From: Spirogloea muscicola
Lineage: Eukaryota > Streptophyta > Zygnematophyceae > Spirogloeales > Spirogloeaceae
DNA: 16,448 bases
NCBI GenBank assembly: GCA_009602725.1
Contig: WELB01000397.1
Coordinates: forward strand, 35,305 to 51,752
Reading direction: 5' to 3'
Shown here: piece after piece, positions 1-16,420 of the stretch
How positions within the stretch are numbered: the stretch's first letter is position 1
Layout of the letters: every line of letters starts with the position of its first letter
Translations under genes and position numbers: made by a program
The notes under the pieces: generated by a model
The model's database searches: none
The model's input: only the letters and a program-made list of their open reading frames with translations
Told to the model about the DNA's origin: nothing

Positions 1-2
1 GC

Positions 3-149
3 CTGGCCGTCTCGCTGCAGAGGTCCATGGCCCGGGCGCTGCACCTTCGTGCCGGCAGAGCCCTCGCTGCTGCCTCTGGCTCTGGCCAGGGGACCCACTT
101 CCAGGAGCCCAGCATCTCTGATCTGCGGCTGCTTAGCAGGGGTTACTGA
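3..149 (+). CDS. possible 3' end of a plus-strand gene, partial
   Basis: One plus-strand frame is open from the window edge and ends at TGA 147-149. It reads about 48 codons, ending ...FQEPSISDLRLLSRGY. The codons have GC-rich third positions (CTG, GCC, GTC, TCG, CAG), and the GC content drops sharply after the stop, as at a coding-to-UTR boundary. If real, it is the C-terminus or last exon of a gene entering from the left and converging on the glycyl-tRNA synthetase gene. No family is recognisable in so short a piece. The same GC-rich stretch could instead be non-coding or the start of a minus-strand gene, so the call is weak. Confidence 0.3.
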   Translation: MAVSLQRSMARALHLRAGRALAAASGSGQGTHFQEPSISDLRLLSRGY

Positions 150-374
150 GTGTCTCGTAGCAGCTTTGTTTCTGTTACTTAGCGCTTCCCCTGGCCCCCT
201 TCTCGTACTCTGTTCATTCTTTTTCGGGCTGGTTATTCCAGCCCCTATTCTCAATGGGCGAGCACTTTCTTCTCATGATTTTGCTGGATGTCCTAAGCTC
301 TTCAGGGGCAGCAAGAAGAAGCGGCTCTGCCAACCAGAGGCCAACATCAGTCTAAAAGCCATTGGGAGTGCCAC
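150..374. other. intergenic / 3' UTR region left of the GlyRS stop
   Basis: This stretch lies just downstream (minus sense) of the stop codon of the glycyl-tRNA synthetase gene and just after the possible plus-strand gene end. It is AT-richer than the flanking exon and should hold the 3' UTR of the synthetase, perhaps overlapping that of a convergent gene. No TGTAA polyadenylation motif of the usual chlorophyte type is visible in either sense. A frame of about 100 codons on the plus strand (49-378) has no recognisable domain and looks like chance. Confidence 0.5.
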
Positions 375-3300
375 TTAAAAGCCAGGAAGGAGGGAGAGAT
401 CCGCAACTCCAGTAGACAGCGATGCTAATTTGTAGAGCAGTGCGAGCCTGTTCTTCTGCAACCGCTCATCCTCCTGATAAGAAAGGAATGATATTCTCAA
501 ACCTCATCCACGCTATTGGACAAGCCTTTAAAGCTGCTATAGGCAGCATAACTGTGAAGGCTGATGTGTGTGGACCCACAAGAGATAAGGAGACTAAGAT
601 ATTTTCCAGCATCGAGATCGGGGTAACTTTGATACAGCACATGCATGCAATCTGACACACTACAATTTGAAAGTTGCCCGCTGTTGGCTTGCCATTAGTC
701 ACCAAGAGTGAACAAAGTGGAGCAGAGATTCCTATGATCCAAGTTATCGACATGACATTATCAGCCCAAGGTTGGTACAGTTCAGCATGACTTACCGCCA
801 TGACAAAGACATTGGCAAAGAAGGCCTCTAGTGGCTCCACCAGGACTTGCGAGGCCGCAACGAAGTCCCCAATTGACACACCTGCCATAGGTGTTTTTAC
901 AGCTGCTTCAGTGCAAGGTTGACCAAACGCCCCATATCTTACCAACATGTTAACACACAAATGATTCTACAAAATATTAAACGAAAAAATCAAGTACCTG
1001 GATGTATTCTGTTACTGGTCTGTTGATATGCCTCCCAGAGGGCTGTCTCAGCATCGGACTCAAACACCTCTGGATCGACCTGCCACATGAGGTCTATCTC
1101 CTTGCCTCTGACTATTCGCGTTGGCCGAGCATAAGCCACCACAATCTCCTCGAGTCCCCTGCCAGCCACCTCCTCCATCTGTCCATGCATGCAGCGCAGA
1201 CAGACAAGCCATAAGTCATTGCTGTGCAAGAGGCACGTGCTCCACTGTTATACATGTGCAGATCAAGCCCACGCGTAGGTAGTATGCTCAGACTCACCTG
1301 TCTTACAGAGAGCGCCGCAAGAGCAGGCACAGCACCCCTTTCTGCCAGCACTGATCGCACATGCTCAACACAAGCTCCGCTGTCAACCTGCATGAAGGAA
1401 CAAAAGAGTATTGGGCAGGGCTCACCAAAGAAGAGGGTGGTCTTAAGGACTGCCATATCGAGCAGTCTGTAGTTTAGACAGTCGTACACAGTAAACAGGG
1501 CTGTGTCTAAGTCAAGAAGAACAAGCCCCTGCTTAATGGCAACCAATGACTAGCCTACTGAGCAGACTTTCACTGTGCAATTGTGCAATACGTAGAAGTA
1601 CAGTTACTATTTCAGAGACAAGAAGAGTATGTTAAGATAATTACCAGAAGCTGCTCTAATCTTCGTGTGACAAAAACGAGCACCTGAGTCACATTGCACA
1701 GATACCATCAGTGGAGCCGGCATGTCACTTTGATAATTTGTAAAACAACGCAGAAGCTGTTGATGGAGATTTCTGGCTTGCCACTCCATCAATATTGTCA
1801 GACAGCCGATGTCGCACTAGAATCTGACACCATTTCGTGCAGAAGTAAGGGCACACCAAGTTGTCAGAGGTGTGCCCCACTACATCACCACTATCAATAC
1901 CTGCTCAATAACCTCAGCACCAACCGCAACAGGCTGAGCAGCTGCAGCCACAGGAAGAGCATGCCGCAGATCGAGCTGCTTGTTGTTCCCAACAAGAGTT
2001 TGCACCTGGTACAAAGTTTTCCAATGCAAGACTTTGTAAGGATCAAGCTAAGGAATGAGCACATTTAAGAAGCTGGTGAGCAAACTGAATTCTGCAGGTG
2101 GTCATCAAGTGCTTTGCAAGCAATAAACGTATTGCACCCACTCTTGAAAGAAGCATGGTCGGACATGAGTGGAGGCTGCTCACGAGAGCATAAGCAGAGC
2201 GTCTAAGTCCAAATGGATCCGCAGTTGCTGATGGTGGATTGCCCACAGCAAACAGGCCCACCAAGCTGTCAAGCCTGGTACAATGCACAGAGGTATGCTG
2301 CATACACCTTAACAGCACTTGCACATTCACCTGTTCTCCTGCAGTATTGTAGTTCATTTAGCTGTTGATGTGCAAGGGCAAACAGGGACGCTTGATTGGA
2401 TTGTGATGTCTACCTTCCCGCAATCGAGAGAAGCATTCCAGCTTCAGTTGTAGGAAGAGCATCGCCAGCAGACCTTGGTAGGATGCTCTCAAAGACAGCC
2501 TTCGCCACCTGCCCACCAAACAATGCTCAGTCTTTTGCTTCGTCCATGCTACCTGACATCATCTTACACACAGGCTTGAGTGACTGTCTACAGGAAGGAC
2601 TCCTCGAGAAAGTGTGTCAGCAAGGTCCACCACTGCCGAAACCAAGATGATTTATTCTGATACTTGATAGCTTCATACCTCAATTGGCTGACCTTCCTTG
2701 ATGGCATAGTGCTGACCCATGACCCCAGCCAACGATGTAAACTCTGTGACCATTGCCGTGGACAGGTCTGCCATGGCCAGTGGAGCAGCTTGTCTAGCTG
2801 TGCAGATGCCGCTTTCACTGACATTAAGGGGCTCCGCTAGAGAGAGGGCAATCTGTTCCACTCTCTTGCTCTTGTCCAACATTGTCCCAAGCTTCTCCTG
2901 CAAGCAAAGGCAATAGGCAGCAACCCATAAGTACACTGTCCAATTGCATGTCAAGCATGAGATTGCCTACAACAGACTTCTCCCGGTCTGCAATACGTAC
3001 TTTGTCGTGTCAATTTCCTTCATGAGCTTGGACGTGAAGCGGGAGGACAAAACCTAGCAGCATGTCACACTCACCTGGAACGTGATGCCGCTTAGCAGTG
3101 GTCTAAATTCAGCAAGTGGGCGCGCTAAGTCCGCCTTGTAGAAGAAGCTGGCATCCTCATATCGAGCTCTGATTTAACCAATATCAGCAGAGGAATGCGT
3201 AAGCATTGGATTGTTATATTGTTCTCTAAGTCCCGATAATGACAATGACTGGACGAGCTGACACAACGAGGCTCTCTTTAGGTAGTCACCGAAGCACTGC

Positions 3301-6300
3301 CTCATTGCCGTTTCTCACTATCTGCTCATTCAGGTGTCCATTTGCGACCGCAACAAATGCAGGCATCAGCTGCTTCGTCTCCTTCTGTTCAATTGGAAAG
3401 TATCTCTGGTGCTCTTCCATGACCTGCAAGGCCACTGAGCAGGCCGCCGCTTACAGTGTGATCTAAATCAGCAGAAATAACAGTAAACGCATCAATACAG
3501 AGACGCAAAAGCTTCTCACAAGATCTTACATTGTTCTACCAATTAGGAGGTAATATGCTTACCGTGACAAGGACTTCTTTAGGAAGCTCAAGGAAGGCTT
3601 CATCAAATCTTCCAAGAAGGGGCATCGGAGCCTCAACTAGGTTTGCAACCTCCTGCAAGAGCTTCCCCAGCGAAGGAGCTGGTATCTCTCCACCAATGTC
3701 GGCTGCCAGCTCAGAGCTAGCCTTCTGTATATCACGACATCGATCCTGCAGGACAATGCTACCTATTATAAGCAGAGCTGGGTGCCATGCGCTGTGAATA
3801 ATATGAGCAATCGACAGCAGATTGGAGATCAGATTGGACAAGGAAGCTGAGGCCAAGGTTCGACAATGAAGCTGAGGCCTAGGTCAAAGCCGGAGGACAT
3901 CGGAACCGGTTGATACCTCGATGCTCAGAGTGATGCCAGCCGACTGGATGGTGCTTAAATACTGCTCTGCAGTCTCGACCTGAAGTGTTGGCCTCTCAGA
4001 GTTCCTGAGAAGCCGTGTACTGAAACCGCTGCTCACATTGGCAAACGAGAAGGGCACAGGCGAGGCACCATAGAGCGCCAGGATCCATCTTAACGGCCTG
4101 CTGTAGACAGCCTGCTTGAAGGCCGAGGTGCTTAGGCACAGTCAGCTGCCCTTAGGCACAGTCAGCTGTGCTTGCTAGCTACACAAACACAGGCTTGCCA
4201 GTAGGGTCTAGGGTTTAAGATTTAGGATGAAGGGTTTAGGGGTCAAGAAACTAGGGTTACCAGTGGCAGAGCAGTGGAAACCATACACTAAGACTTGTGG
4301 GTATGCTCACATCCTGAAGGACCACAGACCAACCCAGACCGCTTGGGATCAGCTACCAGCTGCGCATGTCACCTGACTGTTCCACCGCATGCTCTTTGGG
4401 AAGGTGATGGCAGTGAGGAGCTGAGGAAGCTCCAGTGCAAGCACTTCAAGTGTGGTCTTTCCTACTTCCTTAGCCACTGCAAAGACGTACTCTGTTTTGC
4501 CGTCCACGCGAACATAGAGGTCGCTCACTGACACACCATTTTTCTTGCAAAAACCCTCAGCCGCCTGCAACCAGAACTTGTGCATAACTAGGTATACTGA
4601 TCCATAGGTGCAGGAGTTTCTGCCACCCCCTCATGCATTGCCAACATCTGAGAGCTTCTTAGAAGTAATGAAGGGCATCAGCAATAAGGATCTGCTCAGT
4701 TCCTCAATCAAAGTGCGATACAATGTTCTTACTCCTCAGCTGCCTTCACAAGCTAAAAGTTGCAAAGGACCTTGAACACGGCTTCTACCATGTAGTTTCC
4801 GTGCTCTTGGGGCTCACCTTTGTTGGCTGTCCCTCTGCAGTGAATGCTTTACTTGTGGGAGGTCCCCTAACCTCGGCTTCTTTGTCAGCTTGCTTTGCAG
4901 CTAACTCTTCTACCAGTACCTGTAACCATCAGCCCTCAAATTGAGGAAAGGGTCCATATTAGGCAAATATAGTCATGGCTTCCTACTTCAACCTGTCTAC
5001 ATGAAAGGACCGAGTATCAAGAATCCAAAAATACAGCACTCGAGTAATGCAGAACAGTCCAAACCAACATCTGGTGGCTCTGCAGTAAGCAACCCATTGC
5101 TGCTCTCAGTTTCTCTTGCAATGTAGCTGAGGAACTCACTGTCAGCCGTCGTGGCGTGGCAGAGACGTACACGCTGCTATGCGCCAGCCTGAGCCTCTCC
5201 ATCATAGACGGCACGTCAGCTCTGAGCTGAGCAACAGCCAATGTGACATCCTGCGGCGGGAGTTCCTCGGAGCCCAGCTCCAGCACGAACAAGCGCGGAC
5301 CTTCTGCTTCCGTCGACAGCCCTCTGGGTGCCGGCCCCAGCTGTGCGGGCTTGGGCTCTTCTACAACGCCCAAGGGGAAGCCCTGCCGCTCCCTGGTGTC
5401 CACCCAAAGCTGCGCGCACTGCCTCGCCAGCCTGCACGTGGATGATAGCACAAAGGTTCGACTTTGCAGATGACAGGCCTCCAGAGTCACTCTAATCCAT
5501 GCACTTCTTCTAGTACAAGACTGTTAGTGCTCATTGAATGCGACTAAAAACCAATTTGGGATGCATTCTGCAAGCTGCAGAGCTGCAGAGCTGCAGAGCT
5601 GCAGAGCTGTCATGGACCAGGCTTCTGCACTGTAAGGTATCATTAAGGGCTTGACTAAGGGAGCTACAATGATCTCAAGTCCCTGCATGTTACGCCCCTG
5701 CTCTTACGAGTCGGCCCAGGTGCTACTCAGCTGATTGAGAGGTACTCTATCTACAGAAAGCACTCACCCACGCATGCGTCCAAAGAAGCGAGCCCTTTCG
5801 GTGACGCCGACGGCGCCGCGAGCATCCAGGACGTTGAAAGCATGAGATGCCTTGAGGACATGGTCGTATGCCGGGATTGCCAGCTCCTTCTTGAGCATGC
5901 TCTTGGCCTCAGCCTCGTACAGCTCAAATCGCTGCCGTACACGCTCAATGTCCGCGTGGTCCAGATTGTAGGTGCTCATCTCCCGCTCATTCTCAAGGAA
6001 GAGCTCACCATATGTGATGCCCTCTGTGTACCTTATCTTCTTGAAATGGTCCACCCCCTGCAAGAGAAATTGAGCTACCTCTCAGCAAAGCGAGGCAAGT
6101 GTCTTGTTGCAGTCAAAGAATCTCAGAAGGTCACAAAGTGCAAATAATGTCAAACCAACAATGTCAACACTGTCATACAGCTGAAGGCTGCATGAGGCAG
6201 GAAGGAAGGGATGGGGAGGGAGTATGCCTGGAGCGACATGATGATTCGCTCAAGGCCGTAAGTAATCTCCACAGAGACGGCGTTGAGAGCCATGCTCCCA

Positions 6301-8213
6301 CACTGCCTTGGAACATGAGACGGGAAGCAGCAGCACAGCGCCAAGGAAAGCATGAAGACTGCGCTAAATGCCTACATCCTCAGGGCTGCGTGCCTCACAA
6401 GGAAACCTTCTATACAGTATAGCTGGTTTGACAGTCCTACAGAAGCAGGTGATGAATGAAGCCTGCAGAAAGACAAGATTGTGGGGAGTTCTACAAATTG
6501 CTTATGAGTCTCTTCTATGCACATACAGCCGAGAAGAAGACAATGAAAGCTACGGTGCGTGAGAAGGCTATGGAGCTACAAGGACCTGCTGGAAATAGGT
6601 GAACTGTGAGATCTCCATGCCGTCCATCCAGACCTCCCAGCCGAGGCCCCATGCTCCCAGTACTGGGCTCTCCCAGTTATCCTCCACGAACCGCACATCA
6701 TGCGCCGCGGTATCGATGCCCAACGCAGCCAGGCTGCCCAGGTACAGCTCCTGGGGATTCCCGGGGTCAGGCTTCAAGATGACCTGCATACACACCCAGG
6801 CGGGCCATAAACCTCAATTGCTTTTGCCAATCATGAAGAAGCTGTCGGCAACTAAGGACTCTACATCAGTCCTGCTCAAGCCTGTAGGTCCGCTGCTTGC
6901 CACTGATGGGGAGAGCTTGCGCTGGTCAAGGTGATTCAAAGATTCGCCGTGCCCAAGACGTCGCCCTTGCCCTGCTGCAACTTTGGCCTGAACCCCAGAG
7001 CTCATGCCCCTAAGCCCCTCAAGTGCAGACACATTTGCGAAGGAAACCCCGACTGCTTGCCAGGTCCGGGCCTCGTTGCGAAGCCGCTGCATCTAGTGTT
7101 CCAACTCCCCAGCAGTCAATAGTAGAGTGCAGCATTGGGGACTCAAAAGCCGGATTCTGGATGCAGGGTGTAGAAAGCCGCCTCTTGAGTATCGAAGAGC
7201 TCTGCAGCTGACAAATATCGGCCAGCACAGATGAGGATGGGAGCTGCTCTGACAATGTTGTTTGTGGCAGCCGCCCACCTGGAACTGCGTGTGCCGCTGC
7301 ACGCGGTTCGGGTTGTCACCGTAGCGGCTGTCGTCGGCCCGGATGCTGGGCTCGACGTAGGCAACCGCCCATGGCTCAGGCCCGAGCACTCGGAGGTACG
7401 TCGCAGGGTTCATGGTGCCCGCCCCGACCTCTGTACTGCTCGGCTGCAGTATAGCACAGCCCGCCCGTGCCCAGTAGTCCTGCCAGTAGACCCAGTTCAT
7501 GGTTTGTGTAAGAAGTCGTATCGTACGTCGTATAGGTAAGGTTACGTCGTATTGTACGTGTTTGATGTCAAGACAATAGTAAGGCAGAACAAACCTAGAT
7601 CCTAGGCCTCTATGCCTCTATCCTCCGAAGCCTTGACCACAACTACGACAGATGTAGTCAGCTAAGACCATTGCAAGTTTGTCAGCAGCGTGCCCGGTTT
7701 TGGTCCATCGTCAGCTGAATCGATAAGCTGGTTCTAGACATGGCCTGCCCTTTGCCACTGAGCAATGCTCACTTGCAGCCTCTGAATGGCCTCCTGGAAC
7801 GTGGGCGTGTCCGCCCCACCGTCGCCTTCGCGGCGCTCGCTGGCGGCCTGGACCTCCTCGACGGCGACCGCGGCGGTGGTGGCCGGCCCATGGCGGTCCC
7901 CTGGCCTGCCCCTGCCACTGAACGCCCGCATGGACGACAGTGGGCGCGCCACTGGAGCCTGGCAGCGCCGCCAGCCGCCATTGCCATTCGCAATGGTGGT
8001 GGTGGCCCGCCGCTCGCTGGCGCCACGCACCAGCCCGAGGCCCGCGACGGCGGCAGCCGCCGCCGCCACCGGACGGCTCGTGGAGACGCGACAGAGCGCG
8101 CCCTGCAACATGGCGCAGCTGCCAGCAACGGCGGCGGCGGCAGCGGTGGCGGCGGCAGGCCTCTCCACGAGCATCTCTGGCTGCCTACGCAGGCCTGCGC
8201 TGCGGAGCCGCAC
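375..8213 (-). CDS. EDD1: organellar glycine-tRNA ligase, fused alpha-beta type (EDD1-like), 21 exons
   Basis: The product charges tRNA-Gly with glycine (class II, bacterial alpha/beta type). In plants and algae one nuclear gene encodes both subunits as a single chain imported into plastids and mitochondria. Predicted exons, in transcript order: 7773-8213, 7279-7479, 6586-6783, 6228-6302, 5768-6057, 5140-5431, 4818-4919, 4373-4564, 3917-4111, 3563-3745, 3290-3423, 3075-3168, 2679-2897, 2414-2508, 2184-2274, 1901-2005, 1645-1683, 1298-1387, 998-1178, 796-881, 375-473. They join in frame to about 1,133 aa; plant EDD1 is about 1,070. Landmarks are [113 protein letters not shown] and the terminal LPGF. 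The start is uncertain: ATG at 8213 gives the longest form, while ATG at 8111 also leaves a credible presequence. All introns are GT-AG except one GC-AG. The family call is very secure; the exact start and a few splice sites are not. Confidence 0.93.
1645..1683 (-). other. 39-nt microexon of GlyRS (exon 17)
   Basis: The conserved block [10 protein letters not shown] is encoded by only 13 codons, between acceptor CTCAG and donor GTAATT. It joins phase 0 to exon 16 (ending GAEVIEQ) and to exon 18 (starting [13 protein letters not shown]). It is too short for ORF-based gene finding and was located by its protein motif. Confidence 0.85.
3843..3879. repeat. short direct repeat in a GlyRS intron
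   Basis: GAAGCTGAGGCC occurs at 3843-3854 and again at 3868-3879 (period 25), with similar flanks, in the intron 3746-3916. It is a small local duplication with no visible function. Confidence 0.75.
4131..4168. repeat. tandem duplication of an 18-bp unit (period 20)
   Basis: CTTAGGCACAGTCAGCTG occurs at 4131-4148 and exactly again at 4151-4168. It lies in the GlyRS intron 4112-4372, close to its donor-distal end and just beside the telomere-like tract. Confidence 0.9.
4201..4260. repeat. degenerate interstitial telomere-like (TTTAGGG) tract
   Basis: On the plus strand the tract reads as a run of partial TTTAGGG/AGGGTTTA units (TAGGGTC, TAGGGTTTA, TTTAGGA, AGGGTTTAGGGG, TAGGGTTA). TTTAGGG is the plant and Chlorella-type telomere unit. 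The tract lies within the GlyRS intron 4112-4372, so it is internal to a gene rather than at a chromosome end. It may be a scar of double-strand break repair or a degenerate telobox cluster. Confidence 0.65.
5573..5609. repeat. 8-bp tandem repeat AGCTGCAG, about 4.6 copies
   Basis: AGCTGCAG is repeated without error four times and then partially. It lies in the 336-b GlyRS intron between exons 5 and 6 (5432-5767). The array is self-complementary because it mixes AGCT and CTGCAG palindromes. It is most likely a minisatellite prone to length change. Nothing else recognisable occurs in this intron. Confidence 0.9.
6226..6302 (-). other. GlyRS exon 4 followed by a GC-AG intron
   Basis: The 75-nt exon 6228-6302 encodes [16 protein letters not shown] and must join phase 0 to GVDHFKKI in exon 5. 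The conserved reading is obtained only if the exon ends CTCCAG and the intron begins GCATAC at 6227. A nearby GT would delete the conserved Leu-Gln. A GC donor is therefore inferred; the acceptor is the usual TTGCAG. Confidence 0.7.
6784..7278 (-). other. GlyRS intron 2 (495 b), no gene seen
   Basis: This is the longest predicted intron in the window, bounded by donor GTGGGC and acceptor ATGCAG. Open frames of 60-90 codons occur on both strands, but none shows a recognisable motif and they overlap one another. I see no RNA gene or mobile element in it. Confidence 0.7.
7515..7559. repeat. imperfect direct repeat in GlyRS intron 1
   Basis: GTCGTATCGTACGT (7515-7528) recurs with one change at 7546-7559, a 31-b period, in a tract rich in CGTACG/ACGTCG steps. 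It lies inside the 293-b first intron. The function is unknown and it is probably a small tandem duplication. Confidence 0.7.
7773..8213 (-). other. GlyRS exon 1: Ala/Arg-rich organellar presequence
   Basis: This exon of up to 147 codons ends at FQEAIQRLQ, which aligns with the start of the conserved alpha region, before the donor GTGAGC at 7772. Everything before that is low-complexity: runs of Ala, Arg, Ser and Val with very few acidic residues until about 40 residues before the core. That is the composition of a plastid or mitochondrial transit peptide. The coding DNA has a GC-rich trinucleotide pattern (GCC/GGC repeats near 8050-8160), which also produces long open frames on the plus strand. 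Alternative in-frame starts are at 8213, 8174 and 8111. Which organelle is served cannot be decided here; dual targeting is usual for the plant homologue. Confidence 0.75.
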
Positions 8214-8429
8214 TCAGCGCGAGCTTCGGGCAAGCCCGAGACGTGCTTGCTCAGGGCGTGCTCGGGCTGTGCATGACACACTCGTGACTGGCAGTGAGCT
8301 CCACTATGGGAAAGACCGAAAACGGTCATCTAAAGTGCTGGGGTTGGCTGTGCCTCACACAAACTACCGCAATGCTGCACATTCAAGGCTTTTGTCGCTC
8401 ATTCACGCAATGAAATTGTCATGTAGGAT

Positions 8430-8466
8430 GTGCAGCTGCATGTCCGTGGATGTACTGCAGCTGCAC
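8430..8466. repeat. 11-bp perfect inverted repeat
   Basis: GTGCAGCTGCA at 8430-8440 and its exact complement TGCAGCTGCAC at 8456-8466 are separated by 15 b. Each arm also contains the palindrome TGCAGCTGCA. It lies in the intergenic region and could be a dimeric protein-binding site or an RNA hairpin in the PKS 3' UTR. Confidence 0.85.
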
Positions 8467-8557
8467 TGCAAGGTGCATTAATGGTAAAGGTTTTGCCATT
8501 GCAGTTGTCGGATTGCATCTGTCATCAGCCGGGGTTATGCATCTCGCTCAATTGATG

Positions 8558-8577
8558 CAGCCCCTTGCTAGGGGCTG
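8558..8577. other. 7-bp GC-rich hairpin near the PKS stop codon
   Basis: CAGCCCC (8558-8564) and GGGGCTG (8571-8577) form a perfect stem with a 6-nt loop. In the minus sense it lies about 27 b after the PKS stop codon, so it would fold in the 3' UTR. Its role is unknown. Confidence 0.7.
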
Positions 8578-8603
8578 GCATTCATTTGCTGTGGATTACT
8601 GAT

Positions 8604-15956
<7,353 letters not shown>

Positions 15957-16060
15957 GGGCTCTCGGCGTCGGAAACAGTGATGTGGAATGTGTATCTTGT
16001 GATGATGGGCTGGATGGCCAAGTACAAGGGGGAGCTCGCGACAGCAGCCGCCTGGCAGGC

Positions 16061-16096
16061 CGACGATAGTGGCAATGGCGACGATAGTGGCAGTGG
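16061..16096. repeat. 18-bp tandem duplication upstream of FAAL-PKS
   Basis: CGACGATAGTGGCAATGG (16061-16078) is followed directly by a copy with one substitution (16079-16096). It lies about 100-140 b upstream of the start codon, in the presumed promoter or 5' UTR. Confidence 0.9.
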
Positions 16097-16163
16097 CGAG
16101 GCATTGGGAGGCCCCGCCGAGGGCTCGTCGCGCGGGGCGGAGGCGGCCGAGGGGCCTGCGGGG

Positions 16164-16177
16164 CCCCGACGTCGGGG
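16164..16177. promoter_or_regulatory. 14-bp perfect palindrome with GACGTC core
   Basis: CCCCGACGTCGGGG is a perfect palindrome centred on GACGTC, an ACGT-core sequence of the type bound by bZIP factors. It lies about 210 b upstream of the FAAL-PKS start codon. It is a candidate regulatory site, but the surrounding sequence is GC-rich enough that chance is possible. Confidence 0.4.
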
Positions 16178-16416
16178 CGAGGCGGCCCGAGGGTCAGTAT
16201 TCCGAGGAGCTGCAGGCCGCGCGCCCGGGCGGGATATGGAGACGGATTTGAGGCGTCGGTATCTCATTGCTCGGCAATACGTACGCGTCACTGCGGCCGG
16301 CCGCCCGATCTGGCGCTTAATTTGTCGGCTTATCTCAGAGAGTCGTGTCAAGCTCCGCTCCCCGCTGCCGCTGCTGCCGCCTGCAGGCCGGCAGCCCTCG
16401 GCGGTCGTCGCTCTCC

Positions 16417-16420
<4 letters not shown>

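Larger units (their letters stand above)
375..5431 (-). other. GlyRS beta (tRNA-binding) region, exons 6-21
   Basis: Sixteen exons encode about aa 402-1133, equivalent to bacterial GlyS. The beta part binds the tRNA and contains an HD-like domain and a C-terminal anticodon-binding helical domain. Visible blocks in order are [152 protein letters not shown] and SRPTRIVRG-like [10 protein letters not shown]. Two usually conserved residues differ: Gln replaces His before EKLG, and Gly replaces Asp just before RLDSLVG. The last exon ends NRLALL...LPGF and stops with TAA at 375-377, so the gene is complete at its 3' end. Confidence 0.92.
5768..7479 (-). other. GlyRS alpha (catalytic) region, exons 2-5
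   Basis: Four exons (7279-7479, 6586-6783, 6228-6302, 5768-6057) encode about aa 148-402, equivalent to bacterial GlyQ. They read continuously from [12 protein letters not shown] through [69 protein letters not shown] and the C-terminal [18 protein letters not shown]. This region holds the class II active site that makes glycyl-adenylate and transfers glycine to tRNA. All the strongly conserved alpha-subunit blocks are present with no internal stop, so the enzyme should be active. The alpha and beta parts are joined by the exon 5/6 splice (phase 2), which reconstitutes [14 protein letters not shown]. Confidence 0.93.
8214..8603 (-). promoter_or_regulatory. intergenic region: PKS 3' UTR plus GlyRS promoter/5' UTR
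   Basis: About 390 b separate the stop of the upstream megasynthase gene (8604) from the longest GlyRS start (8213). Both genes run on the minus strand, so this stretch must hold the 3' UTR of the first and the promoter and 5' UTR of the second. I see no clear TATA box and no TGTAA polyadenylation motif in the minus sense. It does contain an 11-bp inverted repeat and a 7-bp GC-rich hairpin, listed separately. Long plus-strand frames ending here (such as 7786-8481) are by-products of the GC-rich exon opposite. Confidence 0.55.

Noticed and set aside
1738-1800. Minus-strand ARNLHQQLL-like segment resembling the GlyRS RRLEQLL helix
   Set aside because: No usable splice sites keep frame. The exact motif [10 protein letters not shown] is found at 1645-1683 with good sites on both sides.
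7740-8481. Several long plus- and minus-strand frames (115-231 codons) over the GC-rich block
   Set aside because: They are shadows of GlyRS exon 1. Composition is Ala/Arg/Pro-rich in every frame, no domain is visible, and only one minus-strand frame leads into the conserved FQEAIQRLQ.
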